From NCBI RefSeq assembly GCF_900109095.1, contig NZ_FNYZ01000001.1, forward strand, positions 248,001 through 312,000: 64,000 nt of DNA, in the 5' to 3' direction. Source of the stretch: Sphingobium sp. AP50 (lineage in GTDB: Bacteria; Pseudomonadota; Alphaproteobacteria; Sphingomonadales; Sphingomonadaceae). Each line of letters starts with the position of its first letter. The first letter of the stretch is position 1. The notes beneath the pieces were generated by a model. That model saw only the letters and a list, made by a program, of their open reading frames with translations. It searched no databases and had not been told where the DNA came from. Shown in pieces: positions 55,140 to 64,000 of this stretch. A program made the position numbers and the translations under genes.

Positions 55140-56999
55140 ATAATCGATGCGATAGAGTTGGTAGGGCAGCGTCATCGCCGTCTCCAGCTTCACCGGAATC
55201 AGCCAGTCGGGCCGCTTGTCCCGCATCAGATCGGCATAGAAGCCACCCGGACTGCGCGACTGATAGATGGTGCCTTCGGGGAACCAGGGACAGACCAGCA
55301 GATAGGTGGCATGATGCTTCGCCGCGATCGCACGGAAATCGCGCGTCGGCCCGTCAAAGGCATGGTGAATATCCAGAATCGTCGCGCCATTGCGATGATA
55401 GGGACCAGCCAGCGCACTATGATGCGTCGTGGCGATCAGGCGCGGCCCCAGATCGACCAAAGTGAAGATGGTGGCCGGCGGCAACTGATCCAGCACCGCC
55501 AGCGCCGGCAATGTGCGGCACCGGCCATTGGCCTTCTTGATATTGTCGGTGCGGGCGATGGCCGACGGGCGCCACGGTTTGGGCTTCGTGCCCGTCGCCG
55601 CCTGCCACAGCGTCACGATCTGCGGATAGAGCGGATAGGCAAAGGCGATGGCCGCCAGCAGCGCCACCCCGGCCCCCGCAGCGATCTTCACCCGACGCTT
55701 GCCGGTCAGGATCGCGGCGACCAGTCGATGCGCGGCCCAGGCTGCGGGCGGGATCGCCAGCAACTGCGCCGCCGGCCCCGCCCGCAATTGCCAGAAAAGC
55801 AGGGCGGTGGAAAAGACCATCATCAGCCCCACCGTCGCCCAGGCCCACAGCCGCTCCGTATCGCGCCGGGCATCCCACAGCGCCCAGAACAGGCCGATCA
55901 GCCCCGCCACCGGCACCGCCATCAGCGGCACGACCATGCTCTGCGCCTGCACCGTGATCGGCTTGGCCTCACGAATATTGGCGAGCCACAGGCGCTGGAG
56001 TTCGGGCGAAATCTGATAGGGGGTCAGGCATTGCGGCCAGTTGAGCCAGAAGAACACGGCGACCGCACCGCCCACGACTGCGCCCGCCGCCATCCGCACC
56101 GGCCAGCCGCGCAGGGGCGCGATCGACAGGATCACCATGCCCGCGCCCGCCGCGCCGAACACCGCCACCCAGATGGGCGAGAGGGCGTCGCACACCATGG
56201 CCCGATTGGCGTAGCTGGCGAACAGCAGATACAGGATCGAGGTCGCCCCCGCGAGGCTGAGGCCATAGGGCAGCATCCGCCGCTCCGCGCCCGGCCGGAA
56301 CACCCAGCGCAGCGCGATCAGCGCGCCACCGGCCGCCAGATAGACGATCATCTCCATGCCGATGGCGATCGACAGCGCGCTGCTGATCCCCGCGATCAGG
56401 CCGCCGCGCACCCGGTTGGTGTCGATCACCCCCGCCAGCGTCGTCACCGCCAGCGCCAGTTGCCAGCCATGATGGTCGATCCGCATCGGCGCATACATGC
56501 CCAGCGCCATCTGCGCGGCCAGCGGCCCCAACACCGCCAGGAACCAGCCATTCGGCCCGGCCAGCCGCCGCCCGATGAAGCCGAGCGAGAGCATCAGCAG
56601 CAACAGCGGCAGCAGCGGCGCGATGCCGCAGGCCAGCCGGTCGGCCAGCCCCTGATCGACGAAGGCGCGGAAGAACAGGATCAGCCCCGCGATCGGGATA
56701 TCCACCAGCCGCGACCAGTGGATATTCGCGCCGCCCGGCGGATCGAGCCGATATTGGCGCAGATCGTACCATCCCTGCCCGGCCAGCCAGTCCTTCACCT
56801 GCACATAGCGGATATTGTCGTCGGTATCGCTCAGCACCAGCCAATGGATCGCCGCCCAGCGCGTCACCACCATCGACACGGCGATGATGACCCAGATCAG
56901 GAAGGTCAGCCATTTCCAATGCCGCTGGGCATAAGCGGTCAGGATCGGCATCCAATGGCGGATGCGGGCGCGCAGGGTATCACCGCTAGGCAAGGTCAT
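55101..56999 (-). CDS. GT-C-type membrane glycosyltransferase-like protein (STT3/PMT-like)
   Basis: The 632-residue protein has about thirteen helices. Its first periplasmic loop has SDTDDNIRYVQVKDWLAGQ and a DPPGGANIHWSRLVDIP pattern, where an acidic D-D and an HWSRL segment are typical of lipid-dependent glycosyltransferases. The C-terminal soluble domain ends YQLYRIDYSAPDGKK. The donor and acceptor are unknown. It lies opposite a GtrA gene and overlaps the end of tadA. Confidence 0.75.
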   Translation of the reverse strand: MTLPSGDTLRARIRHWMPILTAYAQRHWKWLTFLIWVIIAVSMVVTRWAAIHWLVLSDTDDNIRYVQVKDWLAGQGWYDLRQYRLDPPGGANIHWSRLVDIPIAGLILFFRAFVDQGLADRLACGIAPLLPLLLLMLSLGFIGRRLAGPNGWFLAVLGPLAAQMALGMYAPMRIDHHGWQLALAVTTLAGVIDTNRVRGGLIAGISSALSIAIGMEMIVYLAAGGALIALRWVFRPGAERRMLPYGLSLAGATSILYLLFASYANRAMVCDALSPIWVAVFGAAGAGMVILSIAPLRGWPVRMAAGAVVGGAVAVFFWLNWPQCLTPYQISPELQRLWLANIREAKPITVQAQSMVVPLMAVPVAGLIGLFWALWDARRDTERLWAWATVGLMMVFSTALLFWQLRAGPAAQLLAIPPAAWAAHRLVAAILTGKRRVKIAAGAGVALLAAIAFAYPLYPQIVTLWQAATGTKPKPWRPSAIARTDNIKKANGRCRTLPALAVLDQLPPATIFTLVDLGPRLIATTHHSALAGPYHRNGATILDIHHAFDGPTRDFRAIAAKHHATYLLVCPWFPEGTIYQSRSPGGFYADLMRDKRPDWLIPVKLETAMTLPYQLYRIDYSAPDGKKVAQQR

Positions 57000-57044
57000 G
57001 CCTGTCGATTAGAGGCTGCGGATCAAAGCGCAACCGGGGCCGTC

Positions 57045-57461
57045 ATGAAATATCTGTCACGACTTTATGCAGAGCATGGCGCGCTCTTCTGGCAGATCGT
57101 CCGCTATGGCGTGACCGGCCTGTTCGTCACCGCCTGTCAGGCGGCGATCTACTGGGCATTGGCCGCGCCGGTCGGGCTGCATCCCCAACTGGCCAATTTC
57201 ATCGGCTATGTCGCGGCGGTCGCGATCGGCTATGCCAGCCACAGCGCCTTCACCTTTCGCGGCCATGGCACCGGCGGCAGCCATGCGACACGCGGCGTCC
57301 GCTTCGTCGCCGTCTCGCTGATCAGCTATGCGATCAATGCCCTGTGGGTCTATCTGTGCGTCACCCATATGCACTGGCCCGAATGGTCGCCGATCCCGGC
57401 GATGATCTTCGTGACCCCGCTCATCGTCTTCGGCCTCAACCGCCAATGGGTGTTCCGCTGA
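57045..57461 (+). CDS. GtrA-family membrane protein
   Basis: The 138-residue protein has four transmembrane helices and the GtrA pattern [29 protein letters not shown] and [11 protein letters not shown]. GtrA-type proteins flip undecaprenyl-linked sugars in glycan modification. It is divergent from the GT-C-type gene, 45 bp away, which supports a shared role in surface glycan decoration. Confidence 0.86.
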   Translation: MKYLSRLYAEHGALFWQIVRYGVTGLFVTACQAAIYWALAAPVGLHPQLANFIGYVAAVAIGYASHSAFTFRGHGTGGSHATRGVRFVAVSLISYAINALWVYLCVTHMHWPEWSPIPAMIFVTPLIVFGLNRQWVFR

Positions 57462-57528
57462 GCGACGTGCGCAGGGCGCCGGGGATAGGCGCTTTCCTCC
57501 GTCCCCGCTCCTCGCTACAGCGGGCGCG

Positions 57529-58602
57529 ATGATCGGCCGCCTGACCCTGAGCGATTTCCGCAATCATGCGGATGCGCTGATCCTGCCCGATCATGCCTTC
57601 ATCCTGCTGACCGGTGACAATGGCGCGGGCAAGACCAACATATTGGAAGCCGTGTCGATGCTGGCGCCCGGCCGGGGCCTGCGCGGCGCGTCGCTTTCCG
57701 CCATGGCGCGGCAGGATGGGCCGGGCGGTTTCGGCATCGCGGCGGAAGTGGATGGCGTGGTGCTGGGCACCGGCGTCACCGCCGCCAGCCCGGATCGGCG
57801 ACAGGTGCGGATCGGTGGCGTTGCCTCGTCCGCCAATGCGCTGGCCGATCATCTCTCGATCGTCTGGCTGACCCCGGCGATGGACCGCCTGTTCCTCGAT
57901 AGCCCCGGCGGCCGCCGACGCTTCCTCGACCGGCTCACGCTGGCGCTGCATCCCGGCCACGCGGCCCACAGCGCGCGCTATGATGCGGCGATGCGGGCGC
58001 GCAACCGGCTGCTGACCGATCCGCGCCGCGCCGATCCGGCCTGGCTCACCGCGCTGGAAGCGCAGATGGGCGAGCATGGCGCGGCGCTGGCTGGCGCGCG
58101 GACCGATCTCGTCGCGCGACTCAATGACGCGCTGGTCGATCAGCCCGACGAACCTTTCGCCCGTCCGCTGATAGCCATCGATGGCGGCGGCGAGGCAAGC
58201 GACGAATCGCTGGCGCAACGTCTGGGCCGGGAACGGCGGCGCGATGCGGCGGCCGGGCGCACTTTGTCCGGCCCGCATCGCCACGACCTGTCCGTCACGC
58301 ATATTGCCAAGGGGCAGGCCGCTGCCCTCTGTTCCACCGGGGAGCAGAAGGCGCTTCTGCTCTCGATTCTGCTGGCCCATGCCGCGCTGGTTGCCGCCGA
58401 TCGCGGCCAGCCGCCAGTGTTGCTGCTCGATGAAGTGGCGGCCCATCTCGACCCGTCTCGCCGCAGCGCATTGTTCCAGCGCCTGCGCGACAGCCGGGGG
58501 CAGGTGTGGATGACGGGGACGGAATCCAGTCTTTTCAACGATCTGGATGATGCGACGCGGCTCACTGTAACGGCCGGCCATGTTTTTCGTTCCGCAACAT
58601 AA
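57529..58602 (+). CDS. recF: DNA replication and repair protein RecF
   Basis: The 357-residue ABC-type ATPase has the Walker [25 protein letters not shown], the signature-like [17 protein letters not shown] and the Walker [12 protein letters not shown]. RecF loads RecA at single-strand gaps. It is not next to dnaA/dnaN here, so the usual replication locus has been split. Confidence 0.95.
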   Translation: MIGRLTLSDFRNHADALILPDHAFILLTGDNGAGKTNILEAVSMLAPGRGLRGASLSAMARQDGPGGFGIAAEVDGVVLGTGVTAASPDRRQVRIGGVASSANALADHLSIVWLTPAMDRLFLDSPGGRRRFLDRLTLALHPGHAAHSARYDAAMRARNRLLTDPRRADPAWLTALEAQMGEHGAALAGARTDLVARLNDALVDQPDEPFARPLIAIDGGGEASDESLAQRLGRERRRDAAAGRTLSGPHRHDLSVTHIAKGQAAALCSTGEQKALLLSILLAHAALVAADRGQPPVLLLDEVAAHLDPSRRSALFQRLRDSRGQVWMTGTESSLFNDLDDATRLTVTAGHVFRSAT

Positions 58603-58710
58603 CGCATCGGCGAAACGACTCGTCGCCCGGCGCTTGTCGGTTCGTCCGGCGTCTGCCCTAAAGCGGTCATCGGGGTTCAAGCCTACACAATAAGTCGGGG
58701 TCGCAATCGA

Positions 58711-59244
58711 ATGTTCGCTGGTTTTCGCGCGTTTATCGCGACGTCTATTCTTGCGCTCTCTGCATTGATCGCTGTCCCCGCCATCGCTGGTACGCTGCAA
58801 TGCGCCCCCTTCGCCCGTCAGGTTTCGGGCATCGATCTTCACGGCAATGCCAACACCTGGTGGGGTCAGGCCGAAGGTCGCTATGACCGTGGTCATGAAC
58901 CCCGCGTCGGTGCCGTCCTCGCTTTCGCCGCCAGCCGCTCGATGCCGGTCGGCCATGTCGCGATGGTCAGCAAGGTGCTGGGCGATCGCGAAGTGCTGCT
59001 GACCCATGCCAACTGGTCCTATCGCGGCGGTGTCGAGCGCAATGTCCGCGCCATCGACGTGTCGGCCAACAATGACTGGACCGATGTTCGGGTATGGTAT
59101 GGCCCGATCGGCGATCTGGGCCTGCGTTCGAACCCGGCCAAGGGCTTCATCTACGCCGACGCGCCCAAGGCTGTCGATCAGGCTCCGGTGCGCATTGCAT
59201 CGGCCGAGCCGACCGGCGGCGCAGCGATGCGCGCTGCTTTCTAA
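58711..59244 (+). CDS. CHAP-domain secreted amidase-like protein, copy 1
   Basis: The 177-residue protein has a signal peptide and a CHAP domain: TLQCAPFARQVSGI (catalytic cysteine near residue 31), PVGHVAMVSKVLG (histidine) and LLTHANWSYRGG (third residue). CHAP enzymes cut peptidoglycan peptides. The GTCGCAATCG stretch before the ATG has no strong ribosome binding site. It is paired with a longer paralogue directly downstream. Confidence 0.83.
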   Translation: MFAGFRAFIATSILALSALIAVPAIAGTLQCAPFARQVSGIDLHGNANTWWGQAEGRYDRGHEPRVGAVLAFAASRSMPVGHVAMVSKVLGDREVLLTHANWSYRGGVERNVRAIDVSANNDWTDVRVWYGPIGDLGLRSNPAKGFIYADAPKAVDQAPVRIASAEPTGGAAMRAAF

Positions 59245-59322
59245 GCCTTTAACCTTTCCCAAAGAATCCAGCGTTTAGGGTCGTCCTTGGTGGGGCGATT
59301 CTCAACGTTTCGGGATCGCGGA

Positions 59323-60090
59323 ATGAAACGAAAGATGTGCTGGGCGGCGGCTGTGCTGCTGTCCGGTTTGATGGCTGCGCCCGGTTTCGGCGCGGCGGTG
59401 TTGCAATGCGTGCCTTATGCCCGGACCGTGTCCGGCGTGGCGATTCGCGGTGATGCGCTCAACTGGTGGGACCAGGCCGACGGGCAATATAAGCGCGGGC
59501 ACAAGCCCAAAAAGGGCGCCGTGCTGGCCTTCCGCCCCTATGGGCCGATGATGCTGGGCCATGTCGCGGTAGTCAGCAAGATATTGGGCGATCGCCGCGT
59601 GCTGATCCGCCATGCCAACTGGTCGGTCCCCGGATCGATCGAGGAAGATGTGCTGGCGATCGACGTGTCGGAGGAGGGCGACTGGAGCCAGGTGCGCGTC
59701 TGGCACAGTCCGACCGGGCAGATGGGCGCGCGCACCAACCCGACCTATGGCTTCATCTATCCGGCCAAGGCGAAATTGCATGATTTCGTACCGGACGCAT
59801 CGCTGGGAGCCAGCGTGCGCTTTGCGAAGGTCGATCCGGACATGTGGGATGACCAGCGCGCGCCGGTGATGGCGGCCGCGCCCCGTCCCGCGCCGGTGTC
59901 GCCACGCGGCCTGATGCTGGCGCAGGCGCGCCCTGCGGAGCCCAAGCTGATCCGGGCGAAGGCGGTGCGCAGACCGGTGCCCAGGCTGGAGACCGATCCC
60001 TTCATCGTCGAATATGCCGACAGCACACCGGCGGAGCGATCGCTCGGTGCGATCATCGCCGATGTGAAGCGGGATGCCGCGATGAACTGA
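59323..60090 (+). CDS. CHAP-domain secreted amidase-like protein, copy 2
   Basis: The 255-residue paralogue has VLQCVPYARTVSGVAIRGDA, MLGHVAVVSKILGDRRVLIRHANW and a C-terminal proline/arginine-rich extension (VMAAAPRPAPVSPRGLMLAQ) absent in copy 1. ATG 59323 follows GCGGA; the in-frame TTG at 59287 is less likely. Both copies share the cysteine and histidine of the family. Tandem duplication is evident. Confidence 0.83.
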   Translation: MKRKMCWAAAVLLSGLMAAPGFGAAVLQCVPYARTVSGVAIRGDALNWWDQADGQYKRGHKPKKGAVLAFRPYGPMMLGHVAVVSKILGDRRVLIRHANWSVPGSIEEDVLAIDVSEEGDWSQVRVWHSPTGQMGARTNPTYGFIYPAKAKLHDFVPDASLGASVRFAKVDPDMWDDQRAPVMAAAPRPAPVSPRGLMLAQARPAEPKLIRAKAVRRPVPRLETDPFIVEYADSTPAERSLGAIIADVKRDAAMN

Positions 60091-60091
60091 C

Positions 60092-60122
60092 AAAAAAATG
60101 GGGCGCCTCGGCACCCCATTTT
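60092..60122. terminator. Bidirectional terminator between CHAP and DUF3297 genes
   Basis: AAAATGGGG (60095-60103) pairs with CCCCATTTT (60114-60122), with AAAAAAA on the left and TTTT on the right. The hairpin lies between two converging genes and would stop both. Confidence 0.8.
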
Positions 60123-60125
60123 CAG

Positions 60126-60401
60126 TCATTCCGCGTCGGCGGCCTTGTCTTCGCTGCCTTCGGCCGGCGTTTCGAACCAGGCCTCGACTTCGCCGCTCAG
60201 CTTGATCGTCAGCGGATTGCCATAACGGTCGCGGCTCTTGCCCGCGGCGACGCGAATCCAGCCTTCCGAAATATTATATTCCTCCACATCCTTGCGCTCG
60301 CGGCCCTTGAAACGGATGCCGATGCCGCGCTGGAGCACCTCCATGTCGAAATGGGGGCTTTTGGGATTGGTGGACAGATGGTCGGGGGGCGTATCGCTCA
60401 T
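60126..60401 (-). CDS. DUF3297 protein
   Basis: The 91-residue protein has the DUF3297 pattern PPDHLSTNPKSPHFDMEVLQRGIGIRFKG and EYNISEGWIRVAAGKSRDR. The role is unknown. It is conserved as a small cytoplasmic protein in proteobacteria. It has a single-gene unit with a bidirectional terminator at its end. Confidence 0.85.
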   Translation of the reverse strand: MSDTPPDHLSTNPKSPHFDMEVLQRGIGIRFKGRERKDVEEYNISEGWIRVAAGKSRDRYGNPLTIKLSGEVEAWFETPAEGSEDKAADAE

Positions 60402-60511
60402 GGTCGGATTCCTCGAAAATGCTGCCCCGCGCCTAGCGTCTGGCCCCGCCCTCCGTCAACATGCGACCCGTCCTCTGGCCATGGCCGGGCCGCACGGGAT
60501 AAGCAAAGGGA

Positions 60512-60826
60512 TCAGCGACAGATGCGCACGCGCACGTCGCGGTCGCGATAATAGTCATACCGCCATTCGGTCCAGCAGCGCTGGCGATAGCGATAATTTG
60601 GGCGGTTATAGCCGCGATAGCCCCGCCAGTCGCGCCGGTCACCGCGCCAGTGGCGGCGATCGTCCCACCGGCGACCATTATCCCAGCGCCGATTGTCCCA
60701 GCGGACATCGCGCCCGTCGCGCCAGCCATTACCGCCATAATATTGGGCCTGTGCCGGCGCACTCACCGCACCCAGCCCGGCTACGGCCAGGCTCAACGCC
60801 GCCGCGCCCTTCCAAAACAGAGTCAT
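60512..60826 (-). CDS. Exported Arg/Trp/Asp-rich hypothetical protein
   Basis: The 104-residue protein has a signal peptide ending PAQAQ. A low-complexity mature part has many W-R-D and R-D-R units and one cysteine pair (QRCWTEW and RICR). Such proteins, often called RcnB-like or basic periplasmic proteins, have no settled function. It is 111 bp from the DUF3297 gene on the same strand. Confidence 0.65.
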   Translation of the reverse strand: MTLFWKGAAALSLAVAGLGAVSAPAQAQYYGGNGWRDGRDVRWDNRRWDNGRRWDDRRHWRGDRRDWRGYRGYNRPNYRYRQRCWTEWRYDYYRDRDVRVRICR

Positions 60827-60949
60827 GCCATGTCTCTCCTCATATGCCCGCCCGGCATGGGCAGGGGCATGAAGGGGAGAATGCGCGTCCCCGACTGAAC
60901 CGTCCGGGAACGCGCCTGTCAGCCTCTATTCAGGCAATTTTGCGGGCGA

Positions 60950-62191
60950 TCAGCGGCCCCGCAGCGCCGCCTCCGCCTCCTGCATATAGTCGCGGGTGAT
61001 GGGCAAAGTGCGGCGGTCGCGCACATATTGGACCTGATAATTCACCATGCCGCCATGTTCGAACACCGTCGCCGCACCGGCGAGGTAGAAGGTCCACAGA
61101 CGGAAGAATCGCTCGTCATACAAAGCGACGATGTCCGCCTTCGCCGCCATCGTGCGCTTATACCATTCGCGGATGGTCAGCCCATAATGGATGCGCAGCA
61201 CCTCCACATCCGTCACCATCAGGCGCGTGCCCTCGCTGCCCTGGATCATTTCCGACAGGGCCGGGATATAGCCGCCGGGGAAGATATATTTCTGGGTGAA
61301 GGCATCGGTGATGCCCGGTCCTTCGACCCGGCCGATCGTGTGGATCAGCATCACCCCCTCGGGCGACAGCAATTCGCGGCACTTGTTGTAGAAGGTGCGG
61401 AAATGCGCCGTGCCGACATGTTCGAACATGCCGACCGACACGATCCGGTCGAACGGTCCCTGCATGTCGCGATAATCGATCAGCTCGAACCGGACATGGT
61501 CGGCCACGCCCGCATCCTGCGCCCGCTGGCGCGCGACCTTCAACTGTTCTTCCGACAAGGTGATGCCGGTTACGTCCACGCCGCAGGTGCGATGCAAATA
61601 CAGCGCCATGCCGCCCCAGCCGCAGCCGATATCCAGCACCTTCATACCCGGCTTCAGATGCAGCTTGGCGGCGATATGCGCCTTCTTGTCCTCCTGGCTC
61701 TGCTCCAGGCTGATCCCGGCCTCATTGTCGGCATCGGGGAAATAGGCGCAGCTATATTGGCGGTCGCGGTCGAGGAACAGGCTGTAGAGCGCGCCCGACA
61801 GGTCATAATGATGGGCGACATTGGCCTTGGACCGGCCCTTGTGGTTGAGGCGCCAGAATTTCTGACGGGCACTCTTGAAACTGCGGCTGAGGAAGCTCTT
61901 GGCGTCGATCGACTTGCCCTGTTCCCAGGGATTGTTGGCCCGGATCATGGAGATGAATTCCATGATGCCGCCGCCCTCAATGCCGACGCGCCCGTCGATC
62001 CAGGCTTCGGCCATGCCCAGCCGCGGGTCCTTGATGATGTCGAAGGGCACGCGCTTGTCCGCAAAGCGCAGCGCCAGATTGGGGAAGGCCGGATCGGGCT
62101 GACCGACGGTGAAGCTGCCTCCTCCAAAATAGTGGACGGTAAGCTGGCCACGTGTGACCAACCGCTTGAGAACACGTTCAAACAGTTTCAT
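60950..62191 (-). CDS. cfa: Cyclopropane-fatty-acyl-phospholipid synthase
   Basis: The 413-residue enzyme has the SAM motif VLDIGCGWGGMALYLH, the FFLDRD-like and HYDLSGALYSLFLDRDRQYSCAYF block, and EHVGTAHFRTFYNKCRELL. It methylenates unsaturated fatty acids of membrane lipids. ATG 62191 lies near a divergent upstream gap. It probably supports stress tolerance of the envelope. Confidence 0.93.
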   Translation of the reverse strand: MKLFERVLKRLVTRGQLTVHYFGGGSFTVGQPDPAFPNLALRFADKRVPFDIIKDPRLGMAEAWIDGRVGIEGGGIMEFISMIRANNPWEQGKSIDAKSFLSRSFKSARQKFWRLNHKGRSKANVAHHYDLSGALYSLFLDRDRQYSCAYFPDADNEAGISLEQSQEDKKAHIAAKLHLKPGMKVLDIGCGWGGMALYLHRTCGVDVTGITLSEEQLKVARQRAQDAGVADHVRFELIDYRDMQGPFDRIVSVGMFEHVGTAHFRTFYNKCRELLSPEGVMLIHTIGRVEGPGITDAFTQKYIFPGGYIPALSEMIQGSEGTRLMVTDVEVLRIHYGLTIREWYKRTMAAKADIVALYDERFFRLWTFYLAGAATVFEHGGMVNYQVQYVRDRRTLPITRDYMQEAEAALRGR

Positions 62192-62222
62192 GCAGCTACC
62201 TTGTCATGTCGTTTCGCAGGCG

Positions 62223-62969
62223 TCAAATACCGGCATACCAATCATAATTGGCGTGGTCTTCCCAATAGCCGCCCTTGCCCGCGCCTATGGCGGACAAATG
62301 TTGCACCGCTTCGATCCGCATCAGATATTTCGCCTGCTTATAGCCCAGTTGCCGCTCCACCCGCAGCCGCAGCGGTGCGCCATTGGCCACGCTCAGCGGC
62401 CGGTCGTTCAGCGCAAAGGCCAATAGGGTCTGGGGGTGGAAGGCGTCGGTCAGGTCGATGCTCTCATAATAGGGGCGCCCCGTGCCCATCCTGTCGGCGC
62501 AATGAAAGACGATGTAGCGCGCCTGCCCCCGTAGCCCCGCGCCGTCGAGAATCGTCTTCAGCGGCACGCCGCGCCACTGGCCGATCGCGCTCCACCCCTC
62601 GACACAATCATGGCGGGTAATCTGCTGGCGATGGGGCAGGCTGTGCAGTTGCGCCAGCGACAGCGACAGGGGCCGCGCGACCAGCCCATCGACGCGCAGC
62701 CGCCAGTCGGCGAAATTGCCTCGCCACAGCGCCTTATATTCCGGCGTATTGGGATTGGCGGTGCCATTGGCGCGAAAGATCGGGGAAATCTGGTCCGGCC
62801 GGAACTCCCGCGCCATCGCATCGCGCGCCATCAGGCTGCGCTGCGCCCATTTGTGAAAATTCTCGGCGGAAAACAGCGCCTCGCGGAAACGCGCATTGCT
62901 GCCGATACGGTCGCACCCCGCCAGCGTCGCGGTTGCGCCGATCAGCATCGCGCGGCGGGTCAGGATCAT
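62223..62969 (-). CDS. Molybdopterin-dependent oxidoreductase (sulfite-oxidase-like)
   Basis: The 248-residue protein has a Tat-like start (MILTRRAMLIGATATLAGC) and a molybdopterin-binding domain with Cys122 in TRHDCVEGW, the usual metal ligand, and GVPLKTILDGAG. It resembles the MsrP/YedY branch. ATG 62969 overlaps the cytochrome b gene stop by four bases, so the two are one unit. The substrate is unknown. Confidence 0.85.
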   Translation of the reverse strand: MILTRRAMLIGATATLAGCDRIGSNARFREALFSAENFHKWAQRSLMARDAMAREFRPDQISPIFRANGTANPNTPEYKALWRGNFADWRLRVDGLVARPLSLSLAQLHSLPHRQQITRHDCVEGWSAIGQWRGVPLKTILDGAGLRGQARYIVFHCADRMGTGRPYYESIDLTDAFHPQTLLAFALNDRPLSVANGAPLRLRVERQLGYKQAKYLMRIEAVQHLSAIGAGKGGYWEDHANYDWYAGI

Positions 62970-63685
62970 GGCCGGTCCTTGGGGATACGATAGCGGCCGC
63001 TGATCATCGATCGCACTTCGTTCAGTGGCCCGGCCAGCAGCACCATCATAATATGCACCAGAAAGAAGGCGACCAGCGCAAAGGCGGTAAGGAAATGGAT
63101 CGACCGCGCCGATTGCCGCCCGCCGAACAGGTCGACCAGCCAGGGCCAGGCCGCATTCATGCCGGGCGACATGGTCAGGCCGGTCAGGATGATCAGCGGC
63201 AAGGCGACGAAGATGACGCCGATATAGCTCGCCTTCTGCAGAACATTATAGCGCAATGCCGCCGCACCGGTGGGGAAGCGCAGCCGGGCATGATCCTTGA
63301 TATCCTGCCAGATATGGCGCGGGCGAATCTCGTCGCGACGAAAGGCCAGATCGCGCGCGATATGCCGGTTGGCCAGGCTCCAGAGCATGTAGAAAAGCAG
63401 CGCAAAGGCAAAGATCGGCGCGGCGGCCAGATGCCAGTGCCGCGACATCGACAGATTATAACGGGCGGGCAGGGTGATCCAGCCGCCGAAACGCTCCAGC
63501 ACCAGCCAGGCATGGTCGGGATTGGCGCCATATTGCCCCCAATAGAGGCGAGGATGCGCATTGAAGATGCCAAGGCCGCTGGTCAGCAGCACATAGAGCA
63601 GCAGCGCATTCAGCCAGTGCCAGAGCCGCGTGGAAAGACGGTGCCGCCTGACCACCATGCCCGCATTGTCGGTCCGGCTGTCCAT
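62966..63685 (-). CDS. Cytochrome b561-type membrane protein
   Basis: The 239-residue protein has about five helices and the heme-binding pattern of cytochrome b561/NiFe-hydrogenase b subunits: RLSTRLWHWLNALLLYVLL and RHWHLAAAPIFAFALLFYML with histidines, and IHFLTAFALVAFFLVHIMMV. It probably passes electrons to the molybdopterin enzyme. ATG 63685 was chosen; an upstream in-frame start at 63721 adds a charged tail. Confidence 0.85.
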   Translation of the reverse strand: MDSRTDNAGMVVRRHRLSTRLWHWLNALLLYVLLTSGLGIFNAHPRLYWGQYGANPDHAWLVLERFGGWITLPARYNLSMSRHWHLAAAPIFAFALLFYMLWSLANRHIARDLAFRRDEIRPRHIWQDIKDHARLRFPTGAAALRYNVLQKASYIGVIFVALPLIILTGLTMSPGMNAAWPWLVDLFGGRQSARSIHFLTAFALVAFFLVHIMMVLLAGPLNEVRSMISGRYRIPKDRP

Positions 63686-63939
63686 GGTCGCGATCCTATC
63701 TCTTTTTTGCCGCGCGTCCATACGGGATCATGTCGTTGGCGGCGTCTTTGATGTCGTTAGTCGAACGACAATGGAACTGCCGGATGAAATTCATCAACGG
63801 CGATCCCGCAAGGGAAAAACCAAGTCGATACGCAAGAAATCATATTTACAGCATAATCATAACAATATTCCTTATTCGATAAGGGGTTAATAATCAGGTC
63901 GCCTGTCAATTATTTTGATGCTTCGACGCATGAAGATAG
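63686..63939. other. Non-coding, AT-rich stretch
   Basis: No convincing gene. From about 63800 the sequence drops clearly in GC, with runs such as CATATTTACAGCATAATCATAAC (23 bases; only its AT-rich nature matters) replacing the GC-rich norm. It could hold promoters for the divergent genes on either side. Confidence 0.5.
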
Positions 63940-64000
63940 ATGGGTAAAATGAATAATATTACGATTTTTCTGGCCGCTTCGGTCCTGTGTTTCATTTCCG
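63940..64000 (+). CDS. Partial gene of unknown function (3' end outside window)
   Basis: ATG 63940 or 63949 opens a frame that runs to the window end and reads MNNITIFLAASVLCFIS, a hydrophobic N-terminal segment like a signal anchor. No strong ribosome binding site is visible. Too little is present to name it. Confidence 0.35.
   Translation, partial: MGKMNNITIFLAASVLCFIS

Noticed and set aside
55158-57044. Plus-strand frame extending GtrA upstream to 767 codons
   Set aside because: The upstream part is antisense to the GT-C gene and is low-complexity; GtrA homology begins at 57045.

Overview
This 64 kb window reads as chromosomal DNA of a high-GC alphaproteobacterium of the Sphingomonadaceae (Sphingobium, Sphingomonas or Novosphingobium-like). 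The basis is the gene order and codon use, a zinc-type adenylate kinase, an ATP12-family chaperone, a PEP-CTERM protein, and glutathione-dependent lignin-ether enzymes of the kind known from Sphingobium. I saw no phage, insertion sequence, CRISPR array, rRNA or tRNA gene.

Layout. 1-9970: S10/spc ribosomal protein cluster (end of rplB through rpmD, then rplO, secY, adk). Two internal gaps carry strong RNA structure: one between rpsQ and rplN, and a 409-bp gap between rpmD and rplO. 10007-18417: mixed housekeeping and envelope genes (acyltransferase, CsgG-like protein, lepA, small lipoprotein, L,D-transpeptidase, anchored nuclease-like protein, PH-domain and HNH-like proteins). 18561-21439: glutamine cyclotransferase, ygfZ and a dihydroorotase-family protein. 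21447-30718: an accessory catabolic region. It has a LigF-like beta-etherase, a LigG-like glutathione lyase, an aldehyde dehydrogenase and a CmcJ/NvfI-type oxygenase in one operon. A Nu-class GST and a hotdog thioesterase run divergently. An MmyB-type regulator, a beta-keto acid cleavage enzyme (BKACE) and a LigD-like dehydrogenase follow.

30861-42371: transporters, small membrane proteins, a tightly overlapped operon (crcB, RNA pseudouridine synthase, PaiB, HAD phosphatase, ATP12 chaperone) and two more L,D-transpeptidases. 42429-48875: a deacetylase-family protein, then the his genes (hisB, a YciI-like gene, hisH, hisA, hisF, hisE). A PEP-CTERM gene with its own sigma-54-type promoter is inserted between hisF and hisE. 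sspB follows. 49014-58602: fumC, gmk, a MidA-like methyltransferase, lgt, rpmB, tadA, a GT-C/GtrA pair and recF. 58711-64000: two CHAP proteins, a DUF3297 protein, cfa, a molybdopterin/cytochrome b pair and the start of an unknown gene.

The most interesting system is the 21-31 kb cluster. Read together, its enzymes could carry a lignin arylglycerol-beta-aryl ether through C-alpha oxidation, glutathione-dependent ether cleavage, glutathione removal, side-chain aldehyde oxidation, beta-keto acid cleavage and thioester hydrolysis to an aromatic acid. One extra oxygenase has no assigned step. The window also holds at least three families of intergenic palindromes, five copies of one of them.
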